64,000 bases of DNA from Escallonia rubra. Taxonomy: Eukaryota; Streptophyta; Magnoliopsida; Escalloniales; Escalloniaceae. The stretch spans positions 186,001 through 250,000 of the forward strand of contig JAVXUO010000518.1 in NCBI GenBank assembly GCA_033065855.1, given 5' to 3'. Below the pieces are notes generated by a model, which was not told where the DNA came from, ran no database searches, and was given only the letters and a program-made list of their open reading frames with translations. Shown here one piece after another: positions 9,544 through 22,700 of this stretch. Position 1 is the stretch's first letter; each line of letters begins with the position of its first letter. A program made the translations under genes and the position numbers.

Positions 9544-11771
9544 ATGAGTGTGTTCGGAGGAGACAGCTGGGCAAGAGAGGCTCAATACAGGAAGAGAAGA
9601 GTAGACGATCTGATTGCAGACGGCCTTAATCACGGTGGTGGGTCTTCTTCTAATTACAAGAAGCTTTCTAGTGGCAAATACGCTTGCCTCGTCTGCCCCC
9701 ACAATCCCATCCTCGATACCCCTCTCATGCTCTCCGTACGTATCTATCTAACCCTGAATTTCCCCTCTTTGCCTTTCTTGTTTCCAGTATTTTGCCTCTT
9801 AATTGTGTCATAAGTTGCGAGTTCGGAATAATTGGAGGATTGTGAGTCAAGGGTGGGTGGGTTTTGTGTGTGTGTGTGGTGTCGATGTTAAATTTACAGA
9901 ATCAAGAATTGAGTTGTAATGTAGCACGACGATTGAGAAGTAAGCAACTAGTGAAAACAATTGCACGAATCCCTCAAATACGAATATAATACTCTCTCCA
10001 TTGTGTTGTTTTTTTTCCCATATGAATTTTTGCGAGTTCATAGGGTACATTTAGTACATGTCAATGTCGACTTCACTTGTTGTTATTGGCCTTGCTTGAC
10101 TTGCCAAACTATACTTATTTAATCTATGTTTGTAAATGAGTTAGGTTCTATTAATGCCCAGTAATCCTGTGGAAACAATCTGCATTAATATTAGGACCAG
10201 ACCTTATATATGAATATAATAATGTACTGCCTCCGTTCTATTGGATGTTCATCGTTTGATTTTTTTGCAAATTCCTAGGATATATTTAGTACATGTACAA
10301 ATTCCAAGGATAGATTTAGTTCATGTAAATGTTTACTTCACCCATCATTTCTACCCTAGCTTGACTTGCCAAACAATTCTTCTTTGACCTAGGATAGTTG
10401 TTTGAGTTCAATTTTATATTTACATGGTACTAAACATATCTTAGGCCTTGGCAAAAAGTCAGAGGGGAAAATAAAATGGAACGGAGGTAGTGTTAAATAT
10501 ACTAATGCCCTTGAAACTTGGTCCCCGAAGCGTATAAGTGAGTCTTTCTTGTCCAAATGTTGCATCTAGCAGTGTTAGTTCTCTTATCGTTGATTACTCA
10601 TTTTGCAGATGCATATGAAAGGGTCACGCCATTGTGCAGCAGAGTCAAAGCTTAAGGAAAGAGAACTTTTAGCACAATCTGAGATGAACAAAAAGAGAGC
10701 TCTGTCACACAATTCTACTGCTACTACCAACATTGGCACATCTGCGCAAGTATGTACGTCAGCAAGCAGACCATTGATTGGACGGACACGCAAGATTGCT
10801 TCTGAAATACTTTGCAGCGACATCCCTAAGCAATATACTGCAGATGAAATCCAAGATGTCAAAGTTGGTGGGGATAGCACTAACGAAATATTGACCTATG
10901 ATAATTGTTCTCGCATTGAAATGAAATTAAGTGCTGAAGATGTTGTTCAGCAGCAGCTAGATATTCAAGAACGTAGGGAGAGGGAGCTCAAGTTTACAGA
11001 AGCTGGTTGGAAGCGTGACTGCCATGGGGGATGGTTCAGAGATGAAAACGTGAGTCTTCTTTTGAAAATGAAATCAATTCTATAGGCAATGTTAGATGCT
11101 CTTTCGTCCCTTGAAGAGAGACTCATTTTCTTGGTATGTTCCTAACACATTTCATGCTATCTAAAACTTAGCAACTAAATGCCATGACATTCCACATTTC
11201 CTGTTATCATTACATTGACACCAAATGTACATATCAAGCACCACAAGAGATAACAAGGCATAGAATTCGGAGTGAAAAGCTGCCCGAAAGGAAATGAAGT
11301 GTCATTCTATGGGACTAGGAAGTAATTATTTGCCAGTAGATTTTAAGTCGGCTCATGGGAGGATTTGAAGCTATAACAGTTAATAGTTCTCGCCTCCAAC
11401 GTGATGTGTCACACTGCAAGCCAAATTGTTTCAAATACTTGGAACCCACTGTTCTGAAATACTTGGTTCACCCTAACCCACATCAAGATGGGATACGACT
11501 GAAGGTGGGAGTGGGACTTTATTATTACTCTAAAAGTTAATCAACTAAACGCATATGAGGATTACCTTTACTAGATGATAATGGTTAGAAAATGGTTTGG
11601 ATATATTTTCTAATTGGGGTGATATAATTTTGTCTCAGCGAAATATTGATACTACATGGATCTAATGCTTTTCATATGTGTACTATTTGCTTGTAGGTCG
11701 AGTTTGATTCTGATGAAGAAGATCCAAATGTCACTTTCATGATAAGTCAAAAGAATCGTGTCACTCTATAA
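9544..11771 (+). CDS. SCNM1: SCNM1-like protein (sodium channel modifier 1 homologue)
   Basis: Exons 9544-9735, 10609-11049 and 11697-11771 join in phase 0 at GT-AG sites and encode 235 residues. The start MSVFGGDSWA and the end of exon 2 (AGWKRDCHGGWFRDEN), followed by the acidic tail EFDSDEEDPN, are hallmarks of plant SCNM1-like proteins. A C2H2 zinc finger spans the first intron: Cys48, Cys51, His66, His72. A basic, Glu-rich helix near 184-195 (QQQLDIQERRERELKF) follows. In animals SCNM1 is a component of the U12 (minor) spliceosome; the plant protein is presumed nuclear with a similar role. Intron 1 carries a Stowaway element and a related fragment. A broken duplicate of exon 1 lies at 3594. 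Confidence 0.9.
9988..10110. mobile_element. Degraded MITE fragment in SCNM1 intron 1
   Basis: It shares the TTTAGTACATGT and CTTGACTTGCCAAAC blocks with the full element at 10227-10490 and begins with the degraded end ACTCTCTCCATTG. The right end is missing. Confidence 0.6.
10227..10490. mobile_element. Stowaway-like MITE in SCNM1 intron 1
   Basis: The terminal inverted repeats are CTGCCTCCGTTC at the left and GAACGGAGGTAG at the right. They match the Stowaway (Tc1/mariner) consensus CTCCCTCCGTTC. A TA dinucleotide precedes the left end; the right TA is not clear. About 264 bp, no coding. Confidence 0.85.
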
Positions 11772-14645
11772 CATGGTGATGGTGCTACATTTGACGTGCC
11801 TCTCGTGGAAATGCTTTTTCATTTGATGAATTATTGCTGCTGCAATAACTTTCCACTGCGATATGCCTCCGCAAGTAAACCAAACGTAAGCTTATATAGT
11901 CATATCAGATTGGCCCATGGTGCTTGTTGAACATGGCCACTTATGCAGTTCCAGGTTTTGATTTAACTATAACGAGGTGAAGATTCAGCAATTGGCATAT
12001 GCATGCTGTACCTTCTATTTTTCTTTCTAGGCAAACATTTACTTACTAAAAAAGAAAAGACGATGCGTTTATAGAGCACAACTTGTACAGATGGCTCAAA
12101 AAATGGCTAACATGGCCCTGGATGAAAATTATAGAATCATATTTCGTCACTGTCTGGGTTTACAAAAGTATATGATGAAAGGGATGTGGAATGAAATGAT
12201 GCAAAAACTTTGCTTCAAATTCATATCCTTGAAAAGAAGAAAGAACAAGAGGCTGCGTCACTAGAGGAAGCTTGGAATCTGTCAGATTTGGGCTTGGGAG
12301 GCCTTAATATTGTATTAGTTAGGCTAGATTTGAATTTTCAAGCACAGCTGTAGTTCTGCTGCGGCTTTTGGTTCTCTCTCTTAAAGGAACCATGGATTTA
12401 TTTATGCAAAAGTTTTGCATCCTTTATTCTCTTTCACCCATTAATTGGTAACCCCAAGCATTAATGAAATGTACTTTTTTGTTTGATTTTCTCCAGGGCC
12501 ATGTTGGCCACTTCCTGAGCTATCTTAGCTCTTGTACTTCCATTTTTTTAGTTATTCAATCTTTGCTTTTCAAAGAAGATTAATCAAACTCTAAGTTTGG
12601 ATTCCTTCAACCTGAAATCCACTAATGCCATGTTTTTGCAGGAATGGCCGATACAAGGTTCTTGTTATTATTCTTTTGACGCTTCGTTTTGTCGGTAAAA
12701 GGTTTGGCGCCGATGTACCTATAATGGAAGATAGAAAGTATTCTTTTGACGCTTCGTTTTGTCGGTAAAAGGTTTGGCGCCGATGTACCTGTAATGGAAG
12801 ATAGAAAGGTCTAGAATGAGGAAAGAAATAGGTGTATTTCCAATTCCTTTCCTCGAAATTTTATAATCAAACATTTCTTGTGATGCCTGTTCCCATTTAC
12901 ATACATACATACGTATGTTCTGTTTTAGGAACTTGATTATATTGCTGATAAATCGAACTTTGGAGATTATAATCTTGTGACTCTTCATAGTTTTACTGAG
13001 ACAAACTGCCTTTTTGTATGCTGGCAAGGGGTCAGATAGTTCATCATTTGGGATTAAGCTTTTGTAGTAGTTTAGAAGAGTAGCATCAGTCTTAGCATAA
13101 AATCCAAATGGCTTGTTTAGTTTTTGAAAATGTTCATGGTTGCTAGCTCATATAAATTTCATTTGCTAATAGCATGATCCCACCTCTCCAAAAGAAAGTC
13201 ATACTCTAGTCATGAAAAGCTGGAGATGGATCTTTTCAAACAAAAAAGGTGCCCACCTTCAGAAATTTCTGCATGTCAGCTTCATTGATTTAGCAACAAG
13301 GCTGTTACTGCCAAAAACAAAGGAATCTGAAATGCCACGGAAGAATATTGCAACTTATAATCTTCAAGTAAACAGATTGGTGGGATGTTGGGATCAAGCA
13401 TTTCACCTTCGTAACTATAGATGACACTATCCTTTAGGGACAAAAGAGGAGTGTAGTTATCCCTGCAGTTATCAATTACCAAAAGTCTTATTAATAACTT
13501 ATTCCAGTCATCTTTTGGTCTGTTCTGAGGTTACAAGTGAATAATAATACTTATAGCAAAAAGATATTCTTTGGCTACGACACGATCCCCTTGTAGTGAC
13601 TAGTAATGGTTGTTAAATATGGTTAGTGATATTAATTTAACAAAGCTGATATTGTTAAAAACATTGTTGCCGAAAGTGTTAACCAAATGTTACTAAACAT
13701 AATAGTGGCAATTAGTTATTGGTTAATACAAGTTATTGTACCCTAAAACTCGGATTACAGCCAAAATATACTTACAAAGGGAAAATGACTTTGAATTCAT
13801 GCATTTTTTTCACATCAATTTGCTCTCTGTAGTGTGATATCACTTTGCACAAGTTTTCCATTTTTAGTAAGTGAGATGTCTGCACGATATCCATGCAGCT
13901 AACAACCCCAAATGCTTGAAGTGAAAATTCTGTGACTTGCTCCCTTAAGAATACATTGGGTAGGGCGATGTTTTACAATGTATTGACGCTTCTTGAAACC
14001 ACCGAAATTTTAATTTTTTTAATCGTTTACCATCTGAGTTATTGGAGGGAACTAATAGGCTCGAGTACTAAAACTGTTTTCTAAATGTTGGTACAAATGC
14101 GACGGTGCACAGAAAGATAAAGGACGAATCTTCTCAACTGTGATGGTTAAGAGGTTGCCTGGTTTCCTCAGTTTTGTTGTATTAATGTGACGACTTTGTA
14201 GGTATCGAACGATGTAACTGAAAACAGTTACAAACAAGAGTAGTCGTGAATGTTTGGTCGTAAATGTAACCTATGGAAACCCCATCTCAACTTGTAAGTT
14301 TCTCGGCATGGTCTCATGATTATATAGCATATGCGCTAGGCTTGGACTAATTTCGTAGAATTGCCAGCACATGAGAAATGTGGGGTAATTTCATAGACCT
14401 GGTAGCACATGAGAAGCCGAGGCACTCAGTGGCGAGGACACATGGTGTATTTTGCCCATCTTATATCATGTACTTTTGTTTTCATGAGTAATTACTTTTA
14501 GTTTGATTAATAAAAACTTTGAGAAAATTGTAACTATATGAAGCTTCGCCTAGGTTAAAGTTGAAAATTATGTTCATTGCCACTAATTTCCCCCACAAAA
14601 TTCATGGATGCTGGTTTCGTCAGTTGCCACTAGAGGTGCTAAATA
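11772..14645. other. Intergenic region after the SCNM1-like gene
   Basis: No convincing gene. A short coding-like stretch near 12200-12350 could be a relic, but no family was recognised. A 70-bp tandem duplication lies at 12669-12808. The rest is AT-rich with scattered T runs. Confidence 0.55.
12669..12808. repeat. 70-bp tandem duplication
   Basis: Two adjacent copies (12669-12738 and 12739-12808) differ at a single base (ACCTAT versus ACCTGT). The near identity points to a recent event. Confidence 0.92.
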
Positions 14646-14949
14646 CTCCCTCCGTCCTAAAAAATTGATTATATTTTCTTTTTGGGTTGTCCCAAGATAA
14701 TTGATCGCTTTTCAAATTAAGAAAGATTTTATAAATAATTTTTCATGTTTATTCTTTTTATACTTATTTTATTCTATATTCTCTGTCTTCGCATCTAATC
14801 CTCCACCAACCAATTTTTTCTCTCTCGATCCACTTTCTTCCTTCCCTCTCTCTCTCTCTTGGAATAGAATGAAAAATTCATAAAATATGACTCATATTCT
14901 AAATAAGAGTGCAGATGAAACACGATTAAATATTATGGGATGAATGGAG
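14646..14949. mobile_element. Stowaway-like MITE
   Basis: The ends CTCCCTCCGTCC and GGATGAATGGAG are inverted (9 of 12 matching) and flanked on both sides by the TA target duplication (14644-14645, 14950-14951). AT-rich interior of about 304 bp with no coding. Confidence 0.85.
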
Positions 14950-15044
14950 TATTTGTCTAGAATTTACTTCTATTCTTTTATTATAATTTGCTTTATTTTA
15001 TAGAAAGATAATCACCTCAGCACTAATCCGTTTCTCTAACCTAT

Positions 15045-15847
15045 AGGGATGGCAATGGGGCGGGTCAAGTGCAGATTTTATGAACTCTATCCCCGCCTCA
15101 GTAGTCCCAATAAATAACTCCGCACTGCGCCGCCCCGCTATCGGGTCAAAGGATGGAATCCATCCTCGACCCTACAGATTTCTAAAAAACCCGATCCAAC
15201 CTTGATCCACCCTGGCCTTATTTTGTTGTCCTAAAACCCACCCCGATGTATGACACATCTACGCTTCACTAGTCTGGCTTGTAACGTCCAAGTGTCCCAA
15301 TCCTTGGCAACGCCTTCAACAACATCTCCTTCACCATGTATGGATGACAGTAGCGTAACGGTGAAGGATGGTGCGCAGCACGACAGTTGACGGAGTGATG
15401 GCTGTGGGCAGCGCAATTAGAGGGTGGGCGATGAATGGTAGGCAGCGCGAAGGACAGTGGACAGTGGTGAAGTGGTCCGTGGAAGGGATGAAGGTGTGGG
15501 GGGAAGAAGAGATGAAGAGGTTAGACTGAAAAGGTGAGCGGAAGAAGTGAGAAGAGAAAGTGAAGAGTGGTTGTGGTAGGAATTTTTTTGGGGACTACTT
15601 ATATCCAAGAGATATGGTTGTGATTGGACCAAAGATTTAGGGTTAGGATACAATATTACATGTGGGCGTGGGGGCGGGTCGGATACCGGGCGCGGGTTAC
15701 ACTAAATACCAAACTTAACCCGTACCCGATGTGGCTAAAAATTTAAATACTATACTCGCTCTATAACCCGGTCAAAGTTTAAATTATCCGATCCTATCAT
15801 ATCAGGACTGGACAAATATCCGGCATGCAGATCAAATTGCCAATCCT
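15045..15847. mobile_element. Non-autonomous hAT-like element (candidate)
   Basis: The left end AGGGATGGCAAT and right end ATTGCCAATCCT are near-inverted, a common form for plant hAT-derived MITEs. The interior holds repeated GGGCGGGTC / CCCGTACCCG motifs typical of these elements. An 8-bp target duplication is not evident. No transposase. Confidence 0.5.
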
Positions 15848-16718
15848 ATCGACCTACTTCCACCCTCAGCTTCCTCTTCCCACAACTCATATTCTATTCT
15901 ACTTCTATTAAAAGTCACATCAATAGTTCTAATTCTCTATTCCCATTTTCACTGTTTTCATTTCTTTGGGTGAAAAAAATGTGCACATGGCAAATGAAAA
16001 GAAAAACATAAAACTTTTGGAAATCAATCTTTGAGTTGTGGCCATTTAGGATGGTTAATTAAACTCAACCTACACTATATTTCAAAGTTAGTATATTAAA
16101 CTACACGAGCTTTGAGAAATGACGCTCAACACAATACAATACGGAAAACACATACAGATGAACTAAAATGGTGACAGTACATTATACAATGACATATTTT
16201 CACGAGAAATAGGAGTTCGGAAACTGGAATAAAAAAGCAGGCAAAGTACGAATGACAAAAATATATAATTATTTTGATTTTAAATCCTGAACTTTACTTG
16301 TATTTATGTCTTAAAATTATTTTCTTCATAAGTTAATGCTGAAAAAGTTATTATAACTAATTTATTAACCTTTTGTAACTATGCACAATGCCCTAAGCTG
16401 TTCAAAATAAAACTCCTATGGATTGAAAAAGTTTAATTAGGGAATACAGAGTATTTAATACGGAGTAAATTGAGATCCAATTGACAAAAAATTATTATCA
16501 AGAGTTTAAGTGATTATTACAGATAAGTTATTAGCGTTTAACTGTCCGCTAAAGAGTCAATGCAGATTGCAGACAAAATGCACACGCACCAGTGTAACTG
16601 CAGTTTGTCCTCACTCCGAGGTTCACTGTTTGCCACAATCTAATTCATTTATTATCGTCTATTCGCCATGTTCGAACTTCCCTCCCACTAAGCAGCTACT
16701 ACAGAAGCTCGAGAGGAA
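15848..16718. other. Upstream region of the peptidase gene
   Basis: AT-rich and non-coding. No clear TATA box or repeat could be assigned. The ATG at 16719 follows a short CT-rich leader. Confidence 0.5.
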
Positions 16719-19700
16719 ATGGCCGCTTCAACAGCTTCACTCCCCCAGACATCGCCAGCGCCGCACAAAACCACGGCTCCGTACGGATCCTGGAAGTCTC
16801 CGATCACCGCCGACCTGGTCTCCGGCTCCGAGAAGCGCTTGGAGGGCTTCTCCGTCGACTCCCTCGGCCGCCTCCTCTGGCTCGAGTCTCGCCCTACCGA
16901 ATCCGGGCACGTGGCGTTCATGCGCTTCCCTTTCAAATTTCCTTTTGTCTCTTTGCCATTCATAGTCGCTCTAATTACTCCCCTACCCCTCCGAATTTTC
17001 AGGCGGGCTGTGCTGGTTAGAGAACCCAAAAGGCCAGGAGACGAGCCTACTGATATCACCCCCAAAGGTTTCTCCGTTCGTACCACCGCCCAAGAGTACG
17101 GCGGTGGGGCCTTCCGGGTTTTACGGGACGTGCTTGTTTTCTCTAATGACGAGGATCAGAGGCTGTACAAGCAGTCACTCACCTCGGATGGTTAGTTTTG
17201 GCATAATAATTCTCCTTGCCTGTTAGGTGTATGTGAAAATGCCACTTAGACCAGTATACGTAAGTATATTGATTCCAGGCCAGTTGACTGTTTATGTGAA
17301 CTATACTTTGGTTATTGGTAGATTCAACTCCACTTCCACTTACTCCTGATTACGGTGGGCCCGTAGTTCGGTATGCTGATGGAGTGTTTGATTCGCGGTT
17401 TAACCGCTACGTAGCTGTAAGGGAAGGTAAATCTCTAGTACCGATGATTGTGCTTCTCTGTGTCGTTCATTAAGTATGTAATTGTACGCTTTTGATTTGG
17501 TAGATCACCGTGGGACCGGTGTACATCCGACCACAGAAATTGTAGCGATTGGGCTCAATGAGGAGAATAATCAAGGTAACATGATTCTCGTGGTAGTCGA
17601 TGATTGAAGTATAAGCAACTTATAAGTCGTGTAGTGTTAGTTGTAATGGTGTTTTGAAATGCAGAACCGAAAGTTTTGGTTGGTGGGAATGACTTCTATG
17701 CGTTCCCCCGGGTTGATCAGAATGGGGAGCGTTTAGCATGGATTGAGTGGAGTCATCCCAGCATGCATTGGGACAAGGCAGAGCTTTGGGTTGGTTATTT
17801 CTCTGATGAGGGGTGAGTATAGCTTTTCTGCTAACGACAATTTTTCTCTGTATCCGAGGCTCTTACTCATTTCGTCGGCAACAATTGATCAAACCCAAGC
17901 ATTTCATTGGATTCTTTACTATTTCCTTTTCGGAGCGGTGTTATTCTCATCATTTTTAGTCAGGAGATGCAACTGTGCCATTGCCGTCTTGTTTCTCTTT
18001 CCCAATTTTGTCGTTGTAAACTTTAACTGAATATGATGCATAAAGACTGTGATAGGTAGAAATTTGGTTCTGTTACTTAACAACCTGCATGCCCGTGGAT
18101 CAATGTTGCTCTGTTCTGGCAGTGGATTCAACAGTACATCTTTGAGTACTTTCACTTGAGCTCGTCGCATTCTTTTCGTAATTGTGAAGCATATGCCTCT
18201 GCACCGATTTCATTTTCATATCGTTCCTTCCTGTAACAATTTTAAATGAGTTTTTGCACGAGTCAAATCTTGGTATATGTCATTAGAGCATGCATACATC
18301 ATCAAGGCTTTAGAGTACTTTCGACAGAGCTAATTCTCTCTCTCTCTCTCTACACTTGTAAAATGTTTGTAGAGCTCATTCTGAATTCCATCACGTGTTC
18401 CCAGCTTCAATAAGTTTATTTTATTACACGTAAAGCTCTCTTTGATCATACACTTCCAATACTTGCTTGTTTCGATATAACATTCATTCTGCAACCGGAT
18501 ATTTCCATTCCTAGCTCCTCTTGTCTTTTTTGAAGTGTAGCAACCTGAATACTTTATGCAGAGATGTGTACAAGCGAATCTGTGTTGCTGGTGGTGGTAC
18601 TTCACCTGTAGAATCTCCAACTGAGCCTAGATGGTCCATGAGAGGTAATTGAGCATGTCAGCAGCAGTTGCTATTGGATGGCTTTGCAGTTTACGACTCG
18701 TCTAAAAAATTTTACTTGGTTGTTTTTGACCTTATATCACAAGTTCCCAACCACATATGGAATCACAAATTTTGTCTTTATGCAGGGGAACTCTTTTTCA
18801 TTACGGATAGGCATAAGGGGTTCTGGAATATTTATAAATGGGTAACATTCGCACTGTATTCTCTAAATCGATAATCTGAAAGTCCATCTCAAAACGAATT
18901 GTCTCTTTTCCATTTCAAATACGGACCAACTTGCTAAAATTTTTGCCTTGTACTTTTGGCTGTTAGTTCATACTTTCTGCTGCATTTGTTTCGTCATAGG
19001 TGGAAACCTATCTTAACAAGCTAACCTTGCATGTGTTTTTATTTTATTAGATTCTAAATTTTCATGGATTCGTCTTTGGACACAGATCGAACAGAACAGT
19101 GAAGTGTTATCAGTCTATTCTCTGGACGCTGAGTTCACAAGACCATTATGGGTTTTTGGAATCAGTTCCTATGATTTTATCCAGACTGATGAGCAGAGTA
19201 ACATACTTGCTTGTAGTTACAGGTCTTTCTCTCCAGAAAATTACGTGTCTCCAGTTCATACCTAATATTGCAACTGTAGTCTGCGGGAAATTTGTTTACT
19301 CTCTCTCAAGTTATGTTTTTGCCCAGGCAGAATGCCAATTCGTATCTAGGCATTATAGATGAAGTTCAGAACTCTTTTTTGGCAGTTGATGTTCCTTTCA
19401 CCTACATAACCAACGTTGTAGGTTAATTTGTCTACTTGCTCTGGTTATTTTTACTGTATAATTGTTCTCTATATTATTGCCACCTAATGAACTTTTGATT
19501 AACATAGATTTCAGAGGGCCATTTTCTCTACATTGAGGGAGCGTCTGCCTTCCATCCAACATCATTAGCAAAGGTGCTTTGTCCAGCTCTTTATCTTTCC
19601 TTCTTAATTTGACTTCAATTAAGCCGATAGAAATGCTTTGAATTGTATACTTTTGGAGTTACTACAAGGTTACCTTTTGTTATTTTCATGAATCCGGTAT

Positions 19701-22700
19701 TGTATTAGCAGGTGTCTTTGAATGATCACAAGTCAAAAGTAGTTGATTTTCAGATTATGTGGTGTTCTTCTTCGGACAGTCAGAAGTACAAAACATACTT
19801 TAGCATGCCAGAGTTAATAAAATTTCCAACTTCTGTTGCTGGTCAAAAGGCCTATGCATATTTTTATCCGCCGTGCAATTCGGATTATCAGGTTGATCCG
19901 GAGGAAAAGCCTCCTTTAGTGTTGGAAAGCCATGGTAATTCTCAATCTCACCATACTGTATTAGATTAACTCTCTCCCTTAAACTTTCATTAGCTAAAAG
20001 TCAAGGATAATTTATTTTTATCTGGTCACATGCTCCCAACACATGCACACAGACACACACACATAAAAGAGGGTTCCTCTGACAGTTGCTTCCTATGGTA
20101 CTGTTGTTACTCGTGCATGGCACTTAATGCTATATAGGTAGCTTGCCAATACTATGATCTCTAGCTGGTAAGCATTTGTGGTTATATTAGTGAATACAAA
20201 TTTTGATAAGTTGGCATAATTATACTGATCTTCCTTGGTAGTCCAGACTAGTATGTTTGCTTTTGGCACTTTCTTTCTCTCGTATATGGAAGGTATAGGA
20301 TACTGCTCAAAGATACCTTGCAACCCCAGCTATACAGATTTATTGCCGGATATATCTCAAGTGCTGACATCTATGAACCTGGTAGTTGACTTTTTCATAT
20401 ATTATTGGATGATATATATATTTTTTTTTTGGGGGGCGGGGGGTTGTTTCGAAGTCCTACTTGACATTCTAATGCACCATTTGACTCAAACTACTTAGAA
20501 ATTAAAAAAAAAAAAAAATTTCTTTGAATAGGTAGTGATTTATAGAAATAAAATGCGAGGAATACCAAAAAGAAATGATATACTGAAGTTTGATTGTTGA
20601 AAAGCAAAAGATTACAAAATGCATAGATTTAAGGGCCAATATTGAATTTACATTTCATTATAGAAAATCAAGTAGTAATTACTCTACTTTCTTTAAGCCT
20701 TGGATCAACAGTAAGGCTATTCCATTGCAACGTGTATGTAATAGTTTTCAAATTTGGGACCGTGGGTCCACAGTAGCAATGTATGGCTTAATACACTTAA
20801 TCCTTGAGAGGCCCAAGTGGCAGGAGCCTTGCGCACTATGCTACCCCAACTGTACTTTTAATGGAGTAATCACTTTAAATCTTTCAGACTATCTAAATCT
20901 TTTGCTACACTTTACCATACCACATGGTTATGTAACGAAAGGGATGTAAAATTAACCGGAAAAGACATGCAAAACTAGGTATATACCTTGTCACAAAAAC
21001 CAATATGTGGAGTCTGAGCAAGAAGATAAACAATAATACGTGGTATATACCACATGAAGAAGTTATTAAACTTTTGACTACTGAAAAACATTTGAAAACT
21101 ACAGTACTGCAATATTTATCATTGGTACATAACTTTTTGCAAACGAAGACAGTGTGTCGGGGGCAGGGAGGTTCTAAGTTATGACCCATGTTGGGGTACT
21201 GTATTTGGTTAGTTCCACTCGAGGATGTTTGACAACAAGAAATTTGGGTTCGTTGCCTGTACAATAAGTTTAGCAACTGATTTGTGCTTTGTGGCTTGGA
21301 TAGTCTCTTGCCGAGTGCAGGACAAGGGGCACAACCCAAAATTCCAGGGGATAACAGAAAAGGCCCTCGATTGATATCTCGTACACTTGCAAATCAGGGA
21401 CCGGTTAGACAGATAGTTATGAGTAGGCAAAAGTAGGGGCAATCTTAAAGGATCTAAACATACTTTATCCAAAATGTTAAGTAGATGAATGAAAGGGGTG
21501 AATAAAACACTATAGAAGCTTTTGCCCAGTGGACCGCTGGTAGAAACCGTTTCTGCTCTTCCTAGCCACATCTCTATTTTTTCCATCATGAACAGTGTTA
21601 ACTTTTCTTGACATATAAGCAAAATTTCTTGTCGTGTCGTGGAAAAGTGCAGTAGTAGCCAGTGACTCGCGATAGATTTGATCTAAACACATATAATAAC
21701 GATATCGAAGCTTTGACAACTGCAATATAGAAAATGTTTGTACCGCTCCTCTATTTATGTTCTTTTTTTGTACTACATTTGATTCGTAATTCTTTGGAGG
21801 GGGCAGCTGGAAGAAGTTAGATCGTAAGTAGTTACGAAGCATAGACAATGGCAAATAAAATTTCAAGCTATGAAGATCTCCAAACACTTTATTCACATTA
21901 TGTTACAATTATCTTTCACTGAAAGCTGGGGTGTCCCAGGAAATATCTTGGATTTCATTTACCAATGGATGGTAGCTACGACCTTCCCTTGTGGGTTGGA
22001 CTTTTGGGAAATTAAATTCTCTCGCTTCGGTATTAGGAACAAAGATGACATGCTATGGTATCCCCATCTGAATTCATATCATTGCCATCTGTTGATTCAT
22101 CTGGTACTAATCGTCTTTGTCCTGTCTTTGATGCTGCAGATCTGTTATTTCGCATTTTCACTTAGGAGTTCATGGACTAGTATTATTATTGTATGAACAT
22201 TGTTCTGCGTCTATTGGGATATAGTGCAGTTTAAACTCAGTTTATTGTCAAACTGGAATATAGCATGATGTACTTCAAACTTTATGTGGGACATTCGCAG
22301 GAGGGCCGACAGATGAGGCACATGGTATTTTAAATCTCAGCATCCAATACTGGACCAGCAGAGGATGGGCATTTGTCGATGTCAACTATGGAGGCAGCAC
22401 TGGTTTGTTGTCAAACTGGAGCATATTCTCTAGCTTTTAGTTGAAGGAATTACTTTAGTAAACATTTGCTGGTGTTACCAAGTCTTCCCCAACTTTTCTG
22501 AGTTTCTTTTTCCCTTTTTTTTTCTCCTTTTCAAGTATTTCACACACTACTACTTTTTTTCTCTTACTAGTCTTGTTAATACTATTAAAATTATGTTCTG
22601 AGGTGTTGGGAACGTAAATTGAAGGGTATGGCAGGGAATATCGAGAACGCCTTTTGGGGTCTTGGGGAATTGTTGATGTCAATGATTGCTGCAGTTGTGC

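Larger units (their letters stand above)
5967..9730 (+). repeat. Segmental duplication, unit B
   Basis: Direct-orientation partner of 89-3777. It holds phytocyanin-like copy 3 and the intact first exon of the SCNM1-like gene, so it is probably the ancestral arrangement. A roughly 520-bp insert at 8526-9048 is missing from unit A. Confidence 0.9.

Noticed and set aside
12190-12350. Coding-like stretch (LQIHILEKKKEQEAASLEEAWN) after the SCNM1-like gene
   Set aside because: Too short, no start, splice context or family match. It may be a relic of another gene.
20235-22196. Several open frames in peptidase intron 11
   Set aside because: They fall inside a well-supported intron and show no domain or conserved motif.
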